Positions 9,301 through 18,055 are shown, numbered from the stretch's first letter. The stretch is 64,000 bases of DNA from Aquirufa rosea (GCF_004118285.1 NZ_SDHY01000001.1:186001-250000); one strand, 5' to 3'. The notes: generated from the letters alone by a model not told the origin. A program made the numbers and translations.

Positions 9301-10911
9301 CATTCTACTCCAGGTGTAGGCTTAATTTCTCCTCCACCTCACCATGATATTTATTCGATTGAGGATTTGGCCCAATTAATATTTGATTTAAAAAATGCCA
9401 ATCGTGAAGCTAGAATTTCGGTTAAATTAGTATCTGAAGCAGGAGTTGGAACGATTGCAGCCGGTGTGGCTAAAGCACATGCTGATCATATTTTAATTGC
9501 CGGATATGACGGAGGAACAGGAGCCTCACCATTATCATCCATTCGTCATGCAGGTTTACCATGGGAATTAGGATTAGCTGAAACGCATCAAACACTGGTA
9601 AAAAACAAATTAAGAGGTCGAGTTACCATTCAAACAGATGGGCAAATTAAAACAGGCCGTGACATCGCTATCGCTGCATTATTAGGAGCCGAAGAATTCG
9701 GTGTAGCTACAGCTGCACTAGTGACAGCAGGATGTATTATGATGCGTAAATGTCATTTGAATACATGTCCTGTGGGTGTTGCCACGCAAAATCCTGAATT
9801 ACGAGCCTTGTATACAGGTAAGCCTGAGCATGTGGTAAATCTATTCCATTTCTTAGCTCAAGAATTACGTGAAATCATGGCTGAATTAGGATTCCGAAAA
9901 CTAGAAGACATGATTGGACGTGTAGATTACCTAAGTATGACCGATGTATCTTCTCATTGGAAGTTTAAGCATATTGATTTATCACCAATTTTGACGCCTT
10001 CTAATCCTGGTGAAGGAGTAGCTGTATTCAAATCTGAAGAACAAGATCATGGTTTAGCTGACCAGCTAGATTGGAAAATATTAAAATTAGCTAAGGATGC
10101 CATTGACTCTAAAAAGCCTGTTTCTGGTGAATTGGATATTATCAACGTTAACCGTTCTGTCGGTACGATTTTATCGAATGAAATTACGAAGAAGTATGGT
10201 GATAAAGCGTTACCTGAAGGACTAATTCATATGAAATTCAAGGGAACTGCAGGTCAATCTTTTGGAGCATTTGCTGTAAAAGGACTTAAGTTTGAGATAG
10301 AAGGAGATGCCAATGATTATATTGGTAAAGGTCTTTGTGGTGCTACTCTAATAGCCTATCCATCACCTGAAGCTAAGTTTGTAGCATCTGAGAACTCAAT
10401 CGTTGGAAATGTTTCATTCTATGGCGCAACTTCCGGAGAGGCATATTTAGCAGGTATGGCAGGAGAAAGATTCTGTGTTAGGAATTCGGGTGCAAAAGTA
10501 GTAGTAGAGGGAATAGGAGACCATGGTTGTGAGTATATGACAGGTGGTTTAGTACTCATTCTAGGGGCTACAGGTCGCAACTTTGGTGCAGGTATGTCAG
10601 GTGGTGTAGCTTATGTCCTTGATGAAAAGAATGATTTCGAATCTAAAGTTAATCGTGAGATGGTAGAAATATCTGACTTGAATCAAGAAGATGATCAAAT
10701 CGTGTCACTGTATTTAACTAAACACATCGAATTAACGGGTTCAGTTAAAGGCAAATTTGTGATGGATAATTTCAAAGCTATGACCAGTTTATTTAAAAAG
10801 GTATTACCAATTGATTACCGTAATGCCTTGGCTAGCAGAAATTTAAGTATCACTGATGTGTTAAATGACAAAGACAAAGTTTATCAAAATATTAAAGTAG
10901 AATTAAACTAA
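6340..10911 (+). CDS. gltB: Glutamate synthase (GOGAT) large subunit
   Basis: A 1523-residue enzyme that makes two glutamates from glutamine and 2-oxoglutarate. The N-terminal class II amidotransferase domain begins at Cys19 ('HDACGIGF'), which becomes the catalytic N-terminus after propeptide removal. Then come the central domain, the FMN/synthase domain ('TGEGGEDP', 'KPGEGGQLPGHKV', 'GYDGGTGASP') and the 3Fe-4S cluster motif 'CIMMRKCHLNTCPVGVAT' near residues 1140-1160. The C-terminal beta-helix (GXGXG domain) ends the protein. The length is normal for the bacterial alpha subunit. It is followed at once by gltD and lies downstream of its own promoter. Confidence 0.97.
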   Translation: MEVMNEEGLYRKEFEHDACGIGFVASMKGIKSHRIVQDSIKMLIRMDHRGACGCDPNSGDGAGVLVQLPHEFFFEETAKLGFALPSLGHYGVGMVFFPQDETLIKECKEIIERKAKKLSLRILGYRNVPVNNSEIIGADSGNEEPSIQQLFIERPESCLTEIDFERKLYVFRQYVTRLLNETIVQLNGKFYFASLSCRTIIYKGMLTTMQVPGYFQDLFQENFTSALAIVHSRFSTNTFPEWRLAQPFRYIAHNGEINTVKGNSSWMQAQSALFSSKYFTQEELDMILPVCSLGQSDSAILDNAIEILYLSGRSLPHVMMMLIPEAWDGNESMESYKKDFYEYHAAMMEPWDGPASISFTDGKMIGATLDRNGLRPSRYWVTNDDHVIMASEAGVLDLDPASIVSKGRLQPGKMFVVDMEQGRIIPDEELKEKICQQQPYGQWLRENKIRVEDLPEAGSEYRQPKPVELISRQQIFGFTTEDIRVILAQMAETGKEALGSMGIDTPLAVLSDKAQHLSSYFKQLFAQVTNPPIDPIRERMVMSLLTDIGGLSNLLEESPSHCRQIEIQQPVLRNKEVEKIRWIDHANFQTKSIHMTFRSSEEPGVLKKALNRICQYAEDAVDDGYSIILLTDRGIDSSHAPIPSLLALGAVHNHLIRAKKRAKVGIIIEAGDVWETHHFATLIGYGASAINPYMAFETIKAMKDNRLVDASLSYEKLEYNYIKAVNGELLKIFSKMGISTLQSYQGAQIFEILGLSKEVVDNYFSGSISRINGVDLDTIAKEALIKHQSGFALLKSDHPKLEVGGIYQWKQRGEEHLFNPQTIHLLQQSTKNNDYATYKKYSKLIDDQSKKSITLRGLLRFKNASHSISIDEVEPIENILKRFATGAMSFGSISYEAHTTLAIAMNRIGGKSNTGEGGEDPIRFEKMKNGDSMNSAIKQVASGRFGVTANYLTNAVELQIKMAQGAKPGEGGQLPGHKVDDWIGKTRHSTPGVGLISPPPHHDIYSIEDLAQLIFDLKNANREARISVKLVSEAGVGTIAAGVAKAHADHILIAGYDGGTGASPLSSIRHAGLPWELGLAETHQTLVKNKLRGRVTIQTDGQIKTGRDIAIAALLGAEEFGVATAALVTAGCIMMRKCHLNTCPVGVATQNPELRALYTGKPEHVVNLFHFLAQELREIMAELGFRKLEDMIGRVDYLSMTDVSSHWKFKHIDLSPILTPSNPGEGVAVFKSEEQDHGLADQLDWKILKLAKDAIDSKKPVSGELDIINVNRSVGTILSNEITKKYGDKALPEGLIHMKFKGTAGQSFGAFAVKGLKFEIEGDANDYIGKGLCGATLIAYPSPEAKFVASENSIVGNVSFYGATSGEAYLAGMAGERFCVRNSGAKVVVEGIGDHGCEYMTGGLVLILGATGRNFGAGMSGGVAYVLDEKNDFESKVNREMVEISDLNQEDDQIVSLYLTKHIELTGSVKGKFVMDNFKAMTSLFKKVLPIDYRNALASRNLSITDVLNDKDKVYQNIKVELN

Positions 10912-10920
10912 TTATTGAAG

Positions 10921-12417
10921 ATGGGAAAGCCAACTGGTTTTTTAGAAGTGGAAAGAAAGACCTCTGCTAAGAGGGTGGTTTCAGAGCGTATCAATGACTA
11001 TAAAGAAATTGAATTATTAAATACACCTGAAGAAACTGAAAAGCAGGCTAGTCGTTGTATGGACTGTGGCACACCATTTTGTCATAGTGGTTGTCCATTA
11101 GGAAATATTATACCTGAATTCAATGATGCTGTTTACGAGCAAAATTGGAGATATGCATATGAAATTCTTAGTTCTACCAATAATTTTCCAGAATTTACAG
11201 GGAGAATTTGTCCTGCCCCATGCGAATCAGCTTGTGTATTGGGAATCAATAAACCTCCTGTAACTATTGAATTGATTGAAAAATCAATTATTGAAAAAGC
11301 CTATTCCGAAGGATGGGTAATTCCTTTTATTCCAACTAAAAGAACTGGAAAGAAAGTGGCCATCATTGGTTCTGGTCCTGCTGGATTAGCAGCGGCTGCT
11401 CAATTAAACAAGGTTGGACATTTAGTTACTGTTTTTGAGCGAGCAGATCAAATCGGTGGTTTATTACGATATGGAATTCCTGATTTCAAATTGGATAAAT
11501 CAGTGGTGGATCGCCGGGTGGATGTAATGAAGAAAGAAGGGGTAGAATTTAAAACAAACATTCACATTGGAGTTAATCTCAAGGTATCCAAATTAATGAC
11601 AGAATTTGATGCTATTTTAATCGCTACGGGTTCCACAACTCCAAGGTTAATTACTGTCAATGGAAGTGATGCACAAGGGATTTATCCTGCAATGGAATTC
11701 TTATCTCAACAAAATAAAAGAAATGCAAATATACCATTGGAGGTCAATCACAAAGGAGAAACTTACACAAATTCGAACATTATTGCTACAGGAAAACATG
11801 TGGTGGTGATTGGGGGAGGAGATACGGGTTCAGATTGCGTAGGTACTTCCAATAGGCACAAAGCTGCCTCCATTACTCAAATTGAAGTAATGCCCAAGCC
11901 ACCAGTTGATCGTGCTGAAAATACCCCTTGGCCCAACTGGCCCAATATGCTACGAACGTCCACTTCACATGAAGAGGGAGCGGAACGTCTTTGGTCTATT
12001 TCTTTGCAGGAATTTATCAAAAATGAAAAAAATGAATTAGTAGCGTTAAAAATAGGAGATATCAGCTATGATATGTCCAATGGTAAAATGGAACAAAAAG
12101 TGACTAATATTCGAGAGATACCTTGCGACTTGGCATTAATTGCTGCAGGGTTTCTACATACTGATCATGGTGCTTTATTTGAACAATTGACTGAAACGGG
12201 TATTTCTTCTGATGAAAGAGGAAATATTGTAGCTAATGCTAATTATCAATCTGCCCAAGATAAAATTTTTGTAGCGGGTGATGCACGCAGAGGACAGTCA
12301 TTAGTGGTGTGGGCAATATCCGAAGGCCGAGAGGCTGCAAGAAGTATTGATCATTATTTAATGGGATCAACAAGTTTGGAAGGAAAAACTGTTTCAAGTT
12401 TCGATATTTTTAAATAA
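10921..12417 (+). CDS. gltD: Glutamate synthase small subunit
   Basis: A protein of about 498 residues that feeds electrons from NAD(P)H to GltB. The N-terminal part carries the cysteine motifs of two 4Fe-4S clusters ('CMDCGTPFC', 'GCPLGN', 'CPAPCESAC'). An FAD site ('IIGSGPAGLAAAAQL') and an NAD(P) site ('VVVIGGGDTGSDC') follow. I chose ATG at 10921 (MGKPTGFLEVER), which matches the usual GltD start, over an in-frame TTG at 10915. Nine bases separate it from gltB, so the two form an operon. Confidence 0.96.
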   Translation: MGKPTGFLEVERKTSAKRVVSERINDYKEIELLNTPEETEKQASRCMDCGTPFCHSGCPLGNIIPEFNDAVYEQNWRYAYEILSSTNNFPEFTGRICPAPCESACVLGINKPPVTIELIEKSIIEKAYSEGWVIPFIPTKRTGKKVAIIGSGPAGLAAAAQLNKVGHLVTVFERADQIGGLLRYGIPDFKLDKSVVDRRVDVMKKEGVEFKTNIHIGVNLKVSKLMTEFDAILIATGSTTPRLITVNGSDAQGIYPAMEFLSQQNKRNANIPLEVNHKGETYTNSNIIATGKHVVVIGGGDTGSDCVGTSNRHKAASITQIEVMPKPPVDRAENTPWPNWPNMLRTSTSHEEGAERLWSISLQEFIKNEKNELVALKIGDISYDMSNGKMEQKVTNIREIPCDLALIAAGFLHTDHGALFEQLTETGISSDERGNIVANANYQSAQDKIFVAGDARRGQSLVVWAISEGREAARSIDHYLMGSTSLEGKTVSSFDIFK

Positions 12418-12455
12418 ATTTTCATTTTCAAATTTAGATAATCAAAAAAAATTAC

Positions 12456-12463
12456 TACATTTG
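12456..12463 (+). promoter_or_regulatory. Promoter -7 element of the tRNA cluster
   Basis: TACATTTG is an exact TAnnTTTG match 17 bases before the mature 5' end of tRNA-Ser. A TTTA at 12433-12436, 19 bases upstream, may act as a weak -33 box. Confidence 0.5.
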
Positions 12464-12480
12464 TGCTCTCTTAAATGCTA

Positions 12481-12567
12481 GGAGAGATGCCTGAGAGGCC
12501 GAAAGGAACAGTTTGCTAAACTGTCGTACTGGTAACGGTACCGAGGGTTCGAATCCCTCTCTCTCCG
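12481..12567 (+). tRNA. tRNA-Ser(GCT)
   Basis: Acceptor arms GGAGAGA (12481-12487) and TCTCTCC (12560-12566) pair perfectly. The anticodon loop TTGCTAA has GCT at 12515-12517, and a long variable arm typical of serine tRNAs follows. The T-loop is GGTTCGAATCC. No complete CCA is encoded. It reads AGC and AGT codons. Confidence 0.97.
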
Positions 12568-12578
12568 CAGTGTTTTTT

Positions 12579-12652
12579 CGGGGTGTAGCGTAGCCCGGTA
12601 TCGCGCTTGGTTTGGGACCAAGAGGTCGTAGGTTCGAATCCTGCCACCCCGA
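12579..12652 (+). tRNA. tRNA-Pro(TGG)
   Basis: Acceptor arms CGGGGTG (12579-12585) and CACCCCG (12645-12651) pair. The anticodon stem CTTGG/CCAAG holds a loop TTTGGGA with TGG at 12613-12615. The T-loop is normal and CCA is not encoded. It starts 11 bases after tRNA-Ser, so one transcript is likely. Confidence 0.97.
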
Positions 12653-12657
12653 CAACA

Positions 12658-12700
12658 TAGTCAATTTATTGCAGTGCTTGCACTAAAAATAAATTGACTA
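12658..12700. repeat. Long perfect hairpin between tRNA-Pro and tRNA-Arg
   Basis: TAGTCAATTTATT (12658-12670) is perfectly complementary to AATAAATTGACTA (12688-12700). The inner part can extend through AGTG (12673-12676) and CACT (12681-12684) around a CTTG loop. The structure starts six bases after tRNA-Pro and ends ten before tRNA-Arg. It lacks a run of T typical of an intrinsic terminator, so a processing or spacer structure is as likely as termination. Confidence 0.6.
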
Positions 12701-12710
12701 TTTATTTTTA

Positions 12711-12784
<74 letters not shown>

Positions 12785-12787
12785 CTA

Positions 12788-12807
12788 AAAGTCTTTTGAC
12801 TTTCTAA
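12788..12807 (+). terminator. Weak hairpin after tRNA-Arg
   Basis: AAAGTC (12788-12793) and GACTTT (12798-12803) form a 6-base stem with a TTTT loop, a few bases after the tRNA. The stem is short and AT-rich with no clear T run, so it may end tRNA transcription only partly and allow read-through into the polymerase gene. Confidence 0.3.
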
Positions 12808-12841
12808 CCATATCAATCATTTCTAGCCTTCCTTTAAAGCG

Positions 12842-14140
12842 TTGACCATTAAGCAAATCACCTTGGTTAAAAATGCGATAGGAATACTGATATTCTGGAT
12901 TGCTCCTCCATTAATTTATTTCTTCAAAGAGAAACTTGGGTTCGGTGGTGGATCTGTATTTACTGGAGTTGTATATGTAATGGGGTTGATATTAATGCTT
13001 AACCACTTTCATGCAAAAGTTGGTCACAAACCAAATACATTCTTATTACTTCTAGGTGGTACCTTTTTTAGTGTAGCCATGATATATTTCTTTTTATTAA
13101 ATAAGGAAATGACCATGTTTACGACCGATTTAATCAATTTTGCGCTAATTTTTGGCTTTTTGTTTTCTTTATTACGAGTAGATAATGAGGTTCAAAAATA
13201 TCTACCTGTACTAATTCTGATCATTACTTTTTTAACTAGTTGTGCCTTGATATATTCGGTAGCAACCAATCCCAATTACGTATTTGGAACTAGAGCAACT
13301 GTGCAGTATACCAGTAAAACCAATGAAAGCTTCACCGGAAATCCCTACATCTACAGTAGAAATGGATTAGCGGGTTTTCTAATTTCTTTTTTAATAATTA
13401 ATAGGAGTTGGGATTCCATTAAAGTACCTCATGCATTTTTTACTCGACTATTGGCACATATCAATGTGTGGTTTAGTCTCATTGTCATTATTTTAACGCA
13501 AACTAGGGCCACAATTCTTACCCTTTTAATGGCTATTCCATGTATTTTATTTTTCATGGTTCCTATGCGAAGTATTTTCACTAACATTAAAAGACAATCC
13601 TACATATTTTACGCTGTCATAATAGCTAATTTATATTATTTCGCTACTAAACTGCGTATCGTTGAATTATTTGATTCATACTATAGCTCCTTTTATAACT
13701 TGTTCATTCGTGCCATGAGCACGGGCGTTACATTAGGTAAAAGTTCAGAAGTCGATGAATCGGCCATGGGACGTGTGTATAATATTAATTATGTCAAACA
13801 ACTTTGGAATACCAATAAAATAGATTTCATATTTGGTCATGGATACCGGTACAGATATATTGATATCCCTATATTGGAATCATTAGTAAATTTTGGAATT
13901 TTTGGGTTTATCCTTTTCGCTTGTTTTCAATTAACCTTTTTATATTTCGCTTATCGCTGCTTTAAGTCCTCAAGTATTTTCCAAAATTTCATAGGCCTGT
14001 TTTATTTAAACACTTTTGTAGGCATGTTTACCTCAGGCAGACCCATGGACTTCGCCTATTGGGTCTCTTTTTTGATTTTTATGCGATTTATGAACGTGGA
14101 AATGGTTTCAGATAATAATGAAATTAAGCAAGCACTTTAA
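12842..14140 (+). CDS. Polytopic membrane protein, probable O-antigen polymerase/ligase (Wzy-like)
   Basis: A 432-residue protein with about ten hydrophobic segments and a larger loop near residues 270-330, the usual topology of Wzy polymerases and O-antigen ligases. The stretch around 'SGRNGLAGFL'-type residues ('YSRNGLAGFLISF') and 'GHGYRYR' near 340 resembles the 'RN..G' and 'G.G' spots in that family. Sequence conservation in this family is low, so the call rests mainly on topology and the glycosyltransferases that follow. The start is TTG at 12842. Six bases separate it from the next glycosyltransferase. Confidence 0.65.
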   Translation: MTIKQITLVKNAIGILIFWIAPPLIYFFKEKLGFGGGSVFTGVVYVMGLILMLNHFHAKVGHKPNTFLLLLGGTFFSVAMIYFFLLNKEMTMFTTDLINFALIFGFLFSLLRVDNEVQKYLPVLILIITFLTSCALIYSVATNPNYVFGTRATVQYTSKTNESFTGNPYIYSRNGLAGFLISFLIINRSWDSIKVPHAFFTRLLAHINVWFSLIVIILTQTRATILTLLMAIPCILFFMVPMRSIFTNIKRQSYIFYAVIIANLYYFATKLRIVELFDSYYSSFYNLFIRAMSTGVTLGKSSEVDESAMGRVYNINYVKQLWNTNKIDFIFGHGYRYRYIDIPILESLVNFGIFGFILFACFQLTFLYFAYRCFKSSSIFQNFIGLFYLNTFVGMFTSGRPMDFAYWVSFLIFMRFMNVEMVSDNNEIKQAL

Positions 14141-14146
14141 TTAAGT

Positions 14147-15343
14147 ATGTTGAAACGAAAGAAAGTCCTACAAGTTTCACCCGCTTACTTCCCAGCTATT
14201 TCCATAGGTGGCCCCATTTTTACGAATCTCACATTCTCTCAAGCTTTAGTAGATATAGGTTACGATATTGAGGTACTTACAACTACGCAAGGATTAAAAA
14301 AAGAACAGATTCAACAATTTAATATAGGCAAGGTTTCTCATGATGAATTTCCTTATCCAATTTGGAGATTTCATTATTATGGATATCCTAATTATACATT
14401 TGCTCCAGGACTATTATTTTGGTTATTTCAACATGTCAAAAAATTTGATTTAGTCGTATTTCAAGCGGTATGGAATTTCCCGATTATGGCAGCCTATTGG
14501 GCTTGCAAATATTATAACATACCTTACGTTATAATACCTCACGGTAGTTTATACGATGAAACATTTCATCTCAAATCTTCAAAAGTAAAAAAGTTATTTT
14601 TAAAAATTTATGTAGAAAATATGCTCAAAAGGGCAAGAAAAATTATATTCTCTACACGGGATGAGGAAATTAAGGTAAAGAAGTTCTTATCACTGCCAAT
14701 AACATCAGCCATTTTACCTAATATAGTTAATACAGATCAGTTTAAAACTTTACCTATCAAGGGAAATTTTAGAACTAAGTATTCCATTAATTTGGAGGCA
14801 ATTATTTTATGCCATTATGGGCGGGTGACTGTCAAAAAAGGAATCAATTTTGTCATACAAATTCTACCCTCTCTCATCAAAAAATATCCACATATTAAAT
14901 ACGTAATTGCAGGCGGGGAAGAAGATAATTATATATCGGAGCTAAAAAACATGATTAATCATCTTCAGCTTGAAGATCATGTAATTTTTGCTGGGTTGCT
15001 TAATCCTCAAGAAGGAATGGAATTATTAGTCGATTCTCAAGTATTTTTACTACCATCATTATCTGAGAACTTTGGAATGTCTGTGGTAGAAGCAATGCTG
15101 TGTGAAACACCCGTTATCATATCGGAACAGGTAGGTATAGCCTTAGAATTAGTTGAATCTAATGCAGCTTATATCATACAATTAGGAAATGACTCTTTGG
15201 AAAATGCAGTGCTTGAATTATTAGGTAATCCTGATATCCAAGTAAATATGGGAAAAGCCGGAAGGAAATTTGTTCAGGAACATTATGAATTTGATGCAGT
15301 CAAGAATCAACTAAAAGAAATCATTTCTGGGTCAATGCTTTAA
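14147..15343 (+). CDS. Glycosyltransferase, GT4 family
   Basis: A 398-residue GT-B fold enzyme. The N-terminal domain starts 'VLQVSPAYFPAISIGGPI', and the C-terminal nucleotide-sugar domain has 'YGRVTVKKGI', 'IAGGEED' and 'SENFGMSVVEAMLCETPVI' with the E-x7-E motif near residues 305-313. It transfers a sugar in building a surface polysaccharide; donor and acceptor cannot be read. It is in the same direction as the Wzy-like gene and overlaps the tail of the opposite-strand glycosyltransferase by 23 bases. Confidence 0.88.
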   Translation: MLKRKKVLQVSPAYFPAISIGGPIFTNLTFSQALVDIGYDIEVLTTTQGLKKEQIQQFNIGKVSHDEFPYPIWRFHYYGYPNYTFAPGLLFWLFQHVKKFDLVVFQAVWNFPIMAAYWACKYYNIPYVIIPHGSLYDETFHLKSSKVKKLFLKIYVENMLKRARKIIFSTRDEEIKVKKFLSLPITSAILPNIVNTDQFKTLPIKGNFRTKYSINLEAIILCHYGRVTVKKGINFVIQILPSLIKKYPHIKYVIAGGEEDNYISELKNMINHLQLEDHVIFAGLLNPQEGMELLVDSQVFLLPSLSENFGMSVVEAMLCETPVIISEQVGIALELVESNAAYIIQLGNDSLENAVLELLGNPDIQVNMGKAGRKFVQEHYEFDAVKNQLKEIISGSML

Positions 15344-16460
15344 ATCCAGCATACATTTCATCTGCTAATTTCTCAACACTAAAAATTGTAGAATTTCTTT
15401 TTGAGATTTCTTTTAATCGAGTGGCACTACCAGGCAATTGTTCCAAGAATTCCTTAATTCTATTCTTTTCTTGAGGATCATTTATTTGTTTTACCACCAA
15501 TCCATTGAAATTATCAATAATTAAATCATTAGCGCATCCGCATGCTTCTGTACAAATTACAGGCTTACCTAATTCTTGTGCCTCATTAGCTACCATTCCC
15601 CAAGTTTCGGCTTTTGAGGCCAAAATCAAGCAAGAAGACTGCTGATAAAGATCAGCCAAGTCAGACCATGCAACTGTACCTAATAAATGTACATTTAGAA
15701 TATTTTCCTTTTTTATTTTTTCTTGAATGGATTCTAACAATGGACCGCTACCCACCATTTTCAACGAATAAGGTAATTCCTTCATTAAATCTAATAATTC
15801 AAATAGGTTCTTTTCTTCAGATAACCTACCAACATACAAAATATACGTAAAAGCCCTTCCTGAGAAGCTCTCTGATGATTGCTGGGATAATTGTTGCCTA
15901 AATTTGACCTTATCAAATGAGTTCAAAAAGGATAAAATTTTACTTTTAGGAACACCAACTCTAAATAAAAAAAGATTAGAATTTAAGCCGTAGCTAAAAA
16001 AGCCGTTAGTCAATTTAAATATGGCACTTTTTAACATTGATTTAACAATATGAGTCAATTTCCCCTGTTGTTCAGATTGATTCCTAACCGACTCAATAGT
16101 CATAACAGTTTTTATACCAAGAATTCTACATAAAATCAAAACAGGTAAAGCGGCAGGTTCAGCATAACCAGTAAAATTGACCACATCGGGTTTAAAACGT
16201 AAAATAGCTTTAACCCATTCAAAACCCACTTTCCAAGCAGAAATAGATTGTAAAGGTTGTTTGCTAATCAATTTAACCGGAAACTTATAGGGATAAGTAC
16301 CTAAATCAAAATCAACTAAATCTTCTCTTCCAGCCTCTGTAATGGTCGTTTCTAGCACCAATAAATCATCATGATTCTTACCGCCAATTTCAGCCAATTT
16401 TTCAAATACAACAGATTTGTATTGAGACCACAATAAGTTATGAAGAATTAGAATTCGCAT
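15321..16460 (-). CDS. Glycosyltransferase, GT4 family
   Basis: A 379-residue GT-B enzyme. 'ILYVGRLSEEKN' marks the start of the C-terminal domain. 'SKAETWGMVANEAQELGKP' carries the E-x7-E nucleotide-sugar motif, followed by a short Cys/Gly segment ('TEACGC'). It is transcribed against its neighbours, with its own promoter-like element upstream. Substrate is unknown. It probably acts in the same glycan pathway as the genes around it. Confidence 0.86.
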   Translation of the reverse strand: MRILILHNLLWSQYKSVVFEKLAEIGGKNHDDLLVLETTITEAGREDLVDFDLGTYPYKFPVKLISKQPLQSISAWKVGFEWVKAILRFKPDVVNFTGYAEPAALPVLILCRILGIKTVMTIESVRNQSEQQGKLTHIVKSMLKSAIFKLTNGFFSYGLNSNLFLFRVGVPKSKILSFLNSFDKVKFRQQLSQQSSESFSGRAFTYILYVGRLSEEKNLFELLDLMKELPYSLKMVGSGPLLESIQEKIKKENILNVHLLGTVAWSDLADLYQQSSCLILASKAETWGMVANEAQELGKPVICTEACGCANDLIIDNFNGLVVKQINDPQEKNRIKEFLEQLPGSATRLKEISKRNSTIFSVEKLADEMYAGFKALTQK

Positions 16461-16477
16461 GAGCTTCTTTTCATTAA

Positions 16478-16485
16478 CAAAACTA
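16478..16485 (-). promoter_or_regulatory. -7 promoter element for the minus-strand glycosyltransferase
   Basis: On the minus strand this reads TAGTTTTG, an exact TAnnTTTG match, 17 bases before the ATG at 16460. A TTG lies 15 bases further upstream (16503-16501), slightly closer than ideal. Confidence 0.42.
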
Positions 16486-16614
16486 CCAAGAAATAATCAT
16501 CAATTGAAATTTAGACTGCGCACTTCACCCCATTAAAGAACCTTTACAAGCATATTTAAATTATAAATCTTAAATTGCATCATTAATGAAAATGGCAACT
16601 TATTTTAAAATTTT

Positions 16615-17505
16615 TTGATATTGAAAAGAACTATTAGTGTATTACTTCTAACCTTCAATGAAGAAATTCATTTAGAGAGATGTATTCAAAATGTTCAAAA
16701 ATTAAGTTCTGAAATCTTTATCATAGATTCTTATTCAACTGATAATACTCTTGAAATTGCCGAAAAATATCAAATACCTGTATATCAGCATAAATTTATA
16801 CACCACGCAAATCAAATCAATCAAGCCTTAGAAGTATACCCATATGAGTCTGACTATATTATACGTGTAGATTGTGACGAGTTGTTAAGTGATGAATTGA
16901 TTGATGAAATTAAGGTTTGCTTGGAGGATGATTCCTTTATAAGTTTTAATGGTTTTTACATGAGAAGAAAGGTCTTTTTTATGGGAGGACTTTTACATTA
17001 TGGAATGACAAATCCTATGTGGCTTTTGCGAATTTGGAAGAGGGGAGAAGGAAAATGTGATGACAAGTGGATGGATGAGAAAATTGTCATTGAGCATCCA
17101 AATACTTATCAATTGAAACATTTAATTATTGACCATAATTTAAATAATCTAACTTGGTGGACACAAAAGCATAATTTGTATGCTAGTCGGGAGGCTATGG
17201 AAGTATTGCGACATCGCTATATACCTAGTGTACCAAATAATAAAGACTTACCTTGGATTGACTCAATAATCCATTATTCAAAGACATTTTACAACAAAAG
17301 TCCTATTTTTGTCAGATCCATACTCTTGTTCCATTATTCTTACTTCTTTAGATTAGGTTTTATGGATGGTTTAAGAGGGTTAATGTGGAACATATTGCAA
17401 GTATTTTGGTATCGATTTCTAGTGGATGCCAAAGTATATGAATTCGAGAATTTATATAAATTTGATAAAATTAGAATTAGAGAAGAACTAAAGAAGATTA
17501 TTTGA
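16615..17505 (+). CDS. Glycosyltransferase, GT2 family (WaaE/KdtX-like)
   Basis: A 296-residue GT-A enzyme with the N-terminal 'SVLLLTFNEEIHLERC' nucleotide-binding strand and an acidic 'RVDCDELLSDELI' holding the D-x-D metal site near residue 86. The sequence resembles the LPS-core type of GT2 enzymes. It starts with TTG at 16615 or TTG at 16621. The stop overlaps the next start by 4 bases (TTGA), so it is translationally coupled with the acetyltransferase. Confidence 0.86.
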   Translation: MILKRTISVLLLTFNEEIHLERCIQNVQKLSSEIFIIDSYSTDNTLEIAEKYQIPVYQHKFIHHANQINQALEVYPYESDYIIRVDCDELLSDELIDEIKVCLEDDSFISFNGFYMRRKVFFMGGLLHYGMTNPMWLLRIWKRGEGKCDDKWMDEKIVIEHPNTYQLKHLIIDHNLNNLTWWTQKHNLYASREAMEVLRHRYIPSVPNNKDLPWIDSIIHYSKTFYNKSPIFVRSILLFHYSYFFRLGFMDGLRGLMWNILQVFWYRFLVDAKVYEFENLYKFDKIRIREELKKII

Positions 17506-18050
17506 AAACTGATCTTAGTACATATACAGGCGAAGGGGTACCTGGTATTTTTATGAAAGTAAAATACTTGGCATGGTTATTAATTTCTAATTTGTTTTTT
17601 TTAACTAATATTCCGTATCCGAACAGTTTAAAAATTTTACTTTTGCGTGTTTTTGGAGCTAAAGTAGGAAATCATGTGGTCATTAAACCTTGGGTTAAAA
17701 TTAAATTTCCATGGAAACTAAGTCTTGGAAATTATGTGTGGCTGGGAGAAGAAGTTTGGATAGATAATTTATCAATCATTCAAATAGGAGACCATGCTTG
17801 TATATCTCAAGGAGCTTTTTTATTAACGGGAAACCATAACTATAAAAAAAAATCTTTTGATTTGTATACAGATGGTATTATTCTGGAAGATGGTGTGTGG
17901 ATTGGGGCTAGAGCAGTTGTTAGCGGTGGAGTACATTTAGGTAGTCATTGTGTGTTAACAGTTGCTTCCTTTACTAGTAAGGATTTAAAACCGTACACTA
18001 TAAACCAGGGAAACCCAGCGCAAGTAATTAAACAAAGAGAAATTAATTAG
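17502..18050 (+). CDS. wcaF: WcaF-like polysaccharide O-acetyltransferase
   Basis: A 182-residue acyltransferase of the left-handed beta-helix (hexapeptide) type. The N-terminus 'MKTDLSTY' and the core 'NVWIGENVWIDN'-like segment ('NYVWLGEEVWIDNLS') match WcaF proteins, and 'LLTGNHNY' contains the catalytic His. It would O-acetylate a sugar of an exported polysaccharide. The start is TTG at 17502, supported by the strong match of the following residues to WcaF N-termini. Confidence 0.88.
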   Translation: MKTDLSTYTGEGVPGIFMKVKYLAWLLISNLFFLTNIPYPNSLKILLLRVFGAKVGNHVVIKPWVKIKFPWKLSLGNYVWLGEEVWIDNLSIIQIGDHACISQGAFLLTGNHNYKKKSFDLYTDGIILEDGVWIGARAVVSGGVHLGSHCVLTVASFTSKDLKPYTINQGNPAQVIKQREIN

Positions 18051-18055
18051 GTACA

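Noticed and set aside
10915-10920. TTG start for gltD giving two extra residues
   Set aside because: ATG at 10921 gives the family-standard MGKPTGF start; nothing favours the TTG.
12455-12664. 69-codon minus-strand frame with 'GWQDSNLRPLGPKP' and 'EREGFEPSVPLPV' peptides
   Set aside because: It is the antisense of tRNA-Ser and tRNA-Pro; these peptides are well-known false proteins made by translating tRNA genes backwards.
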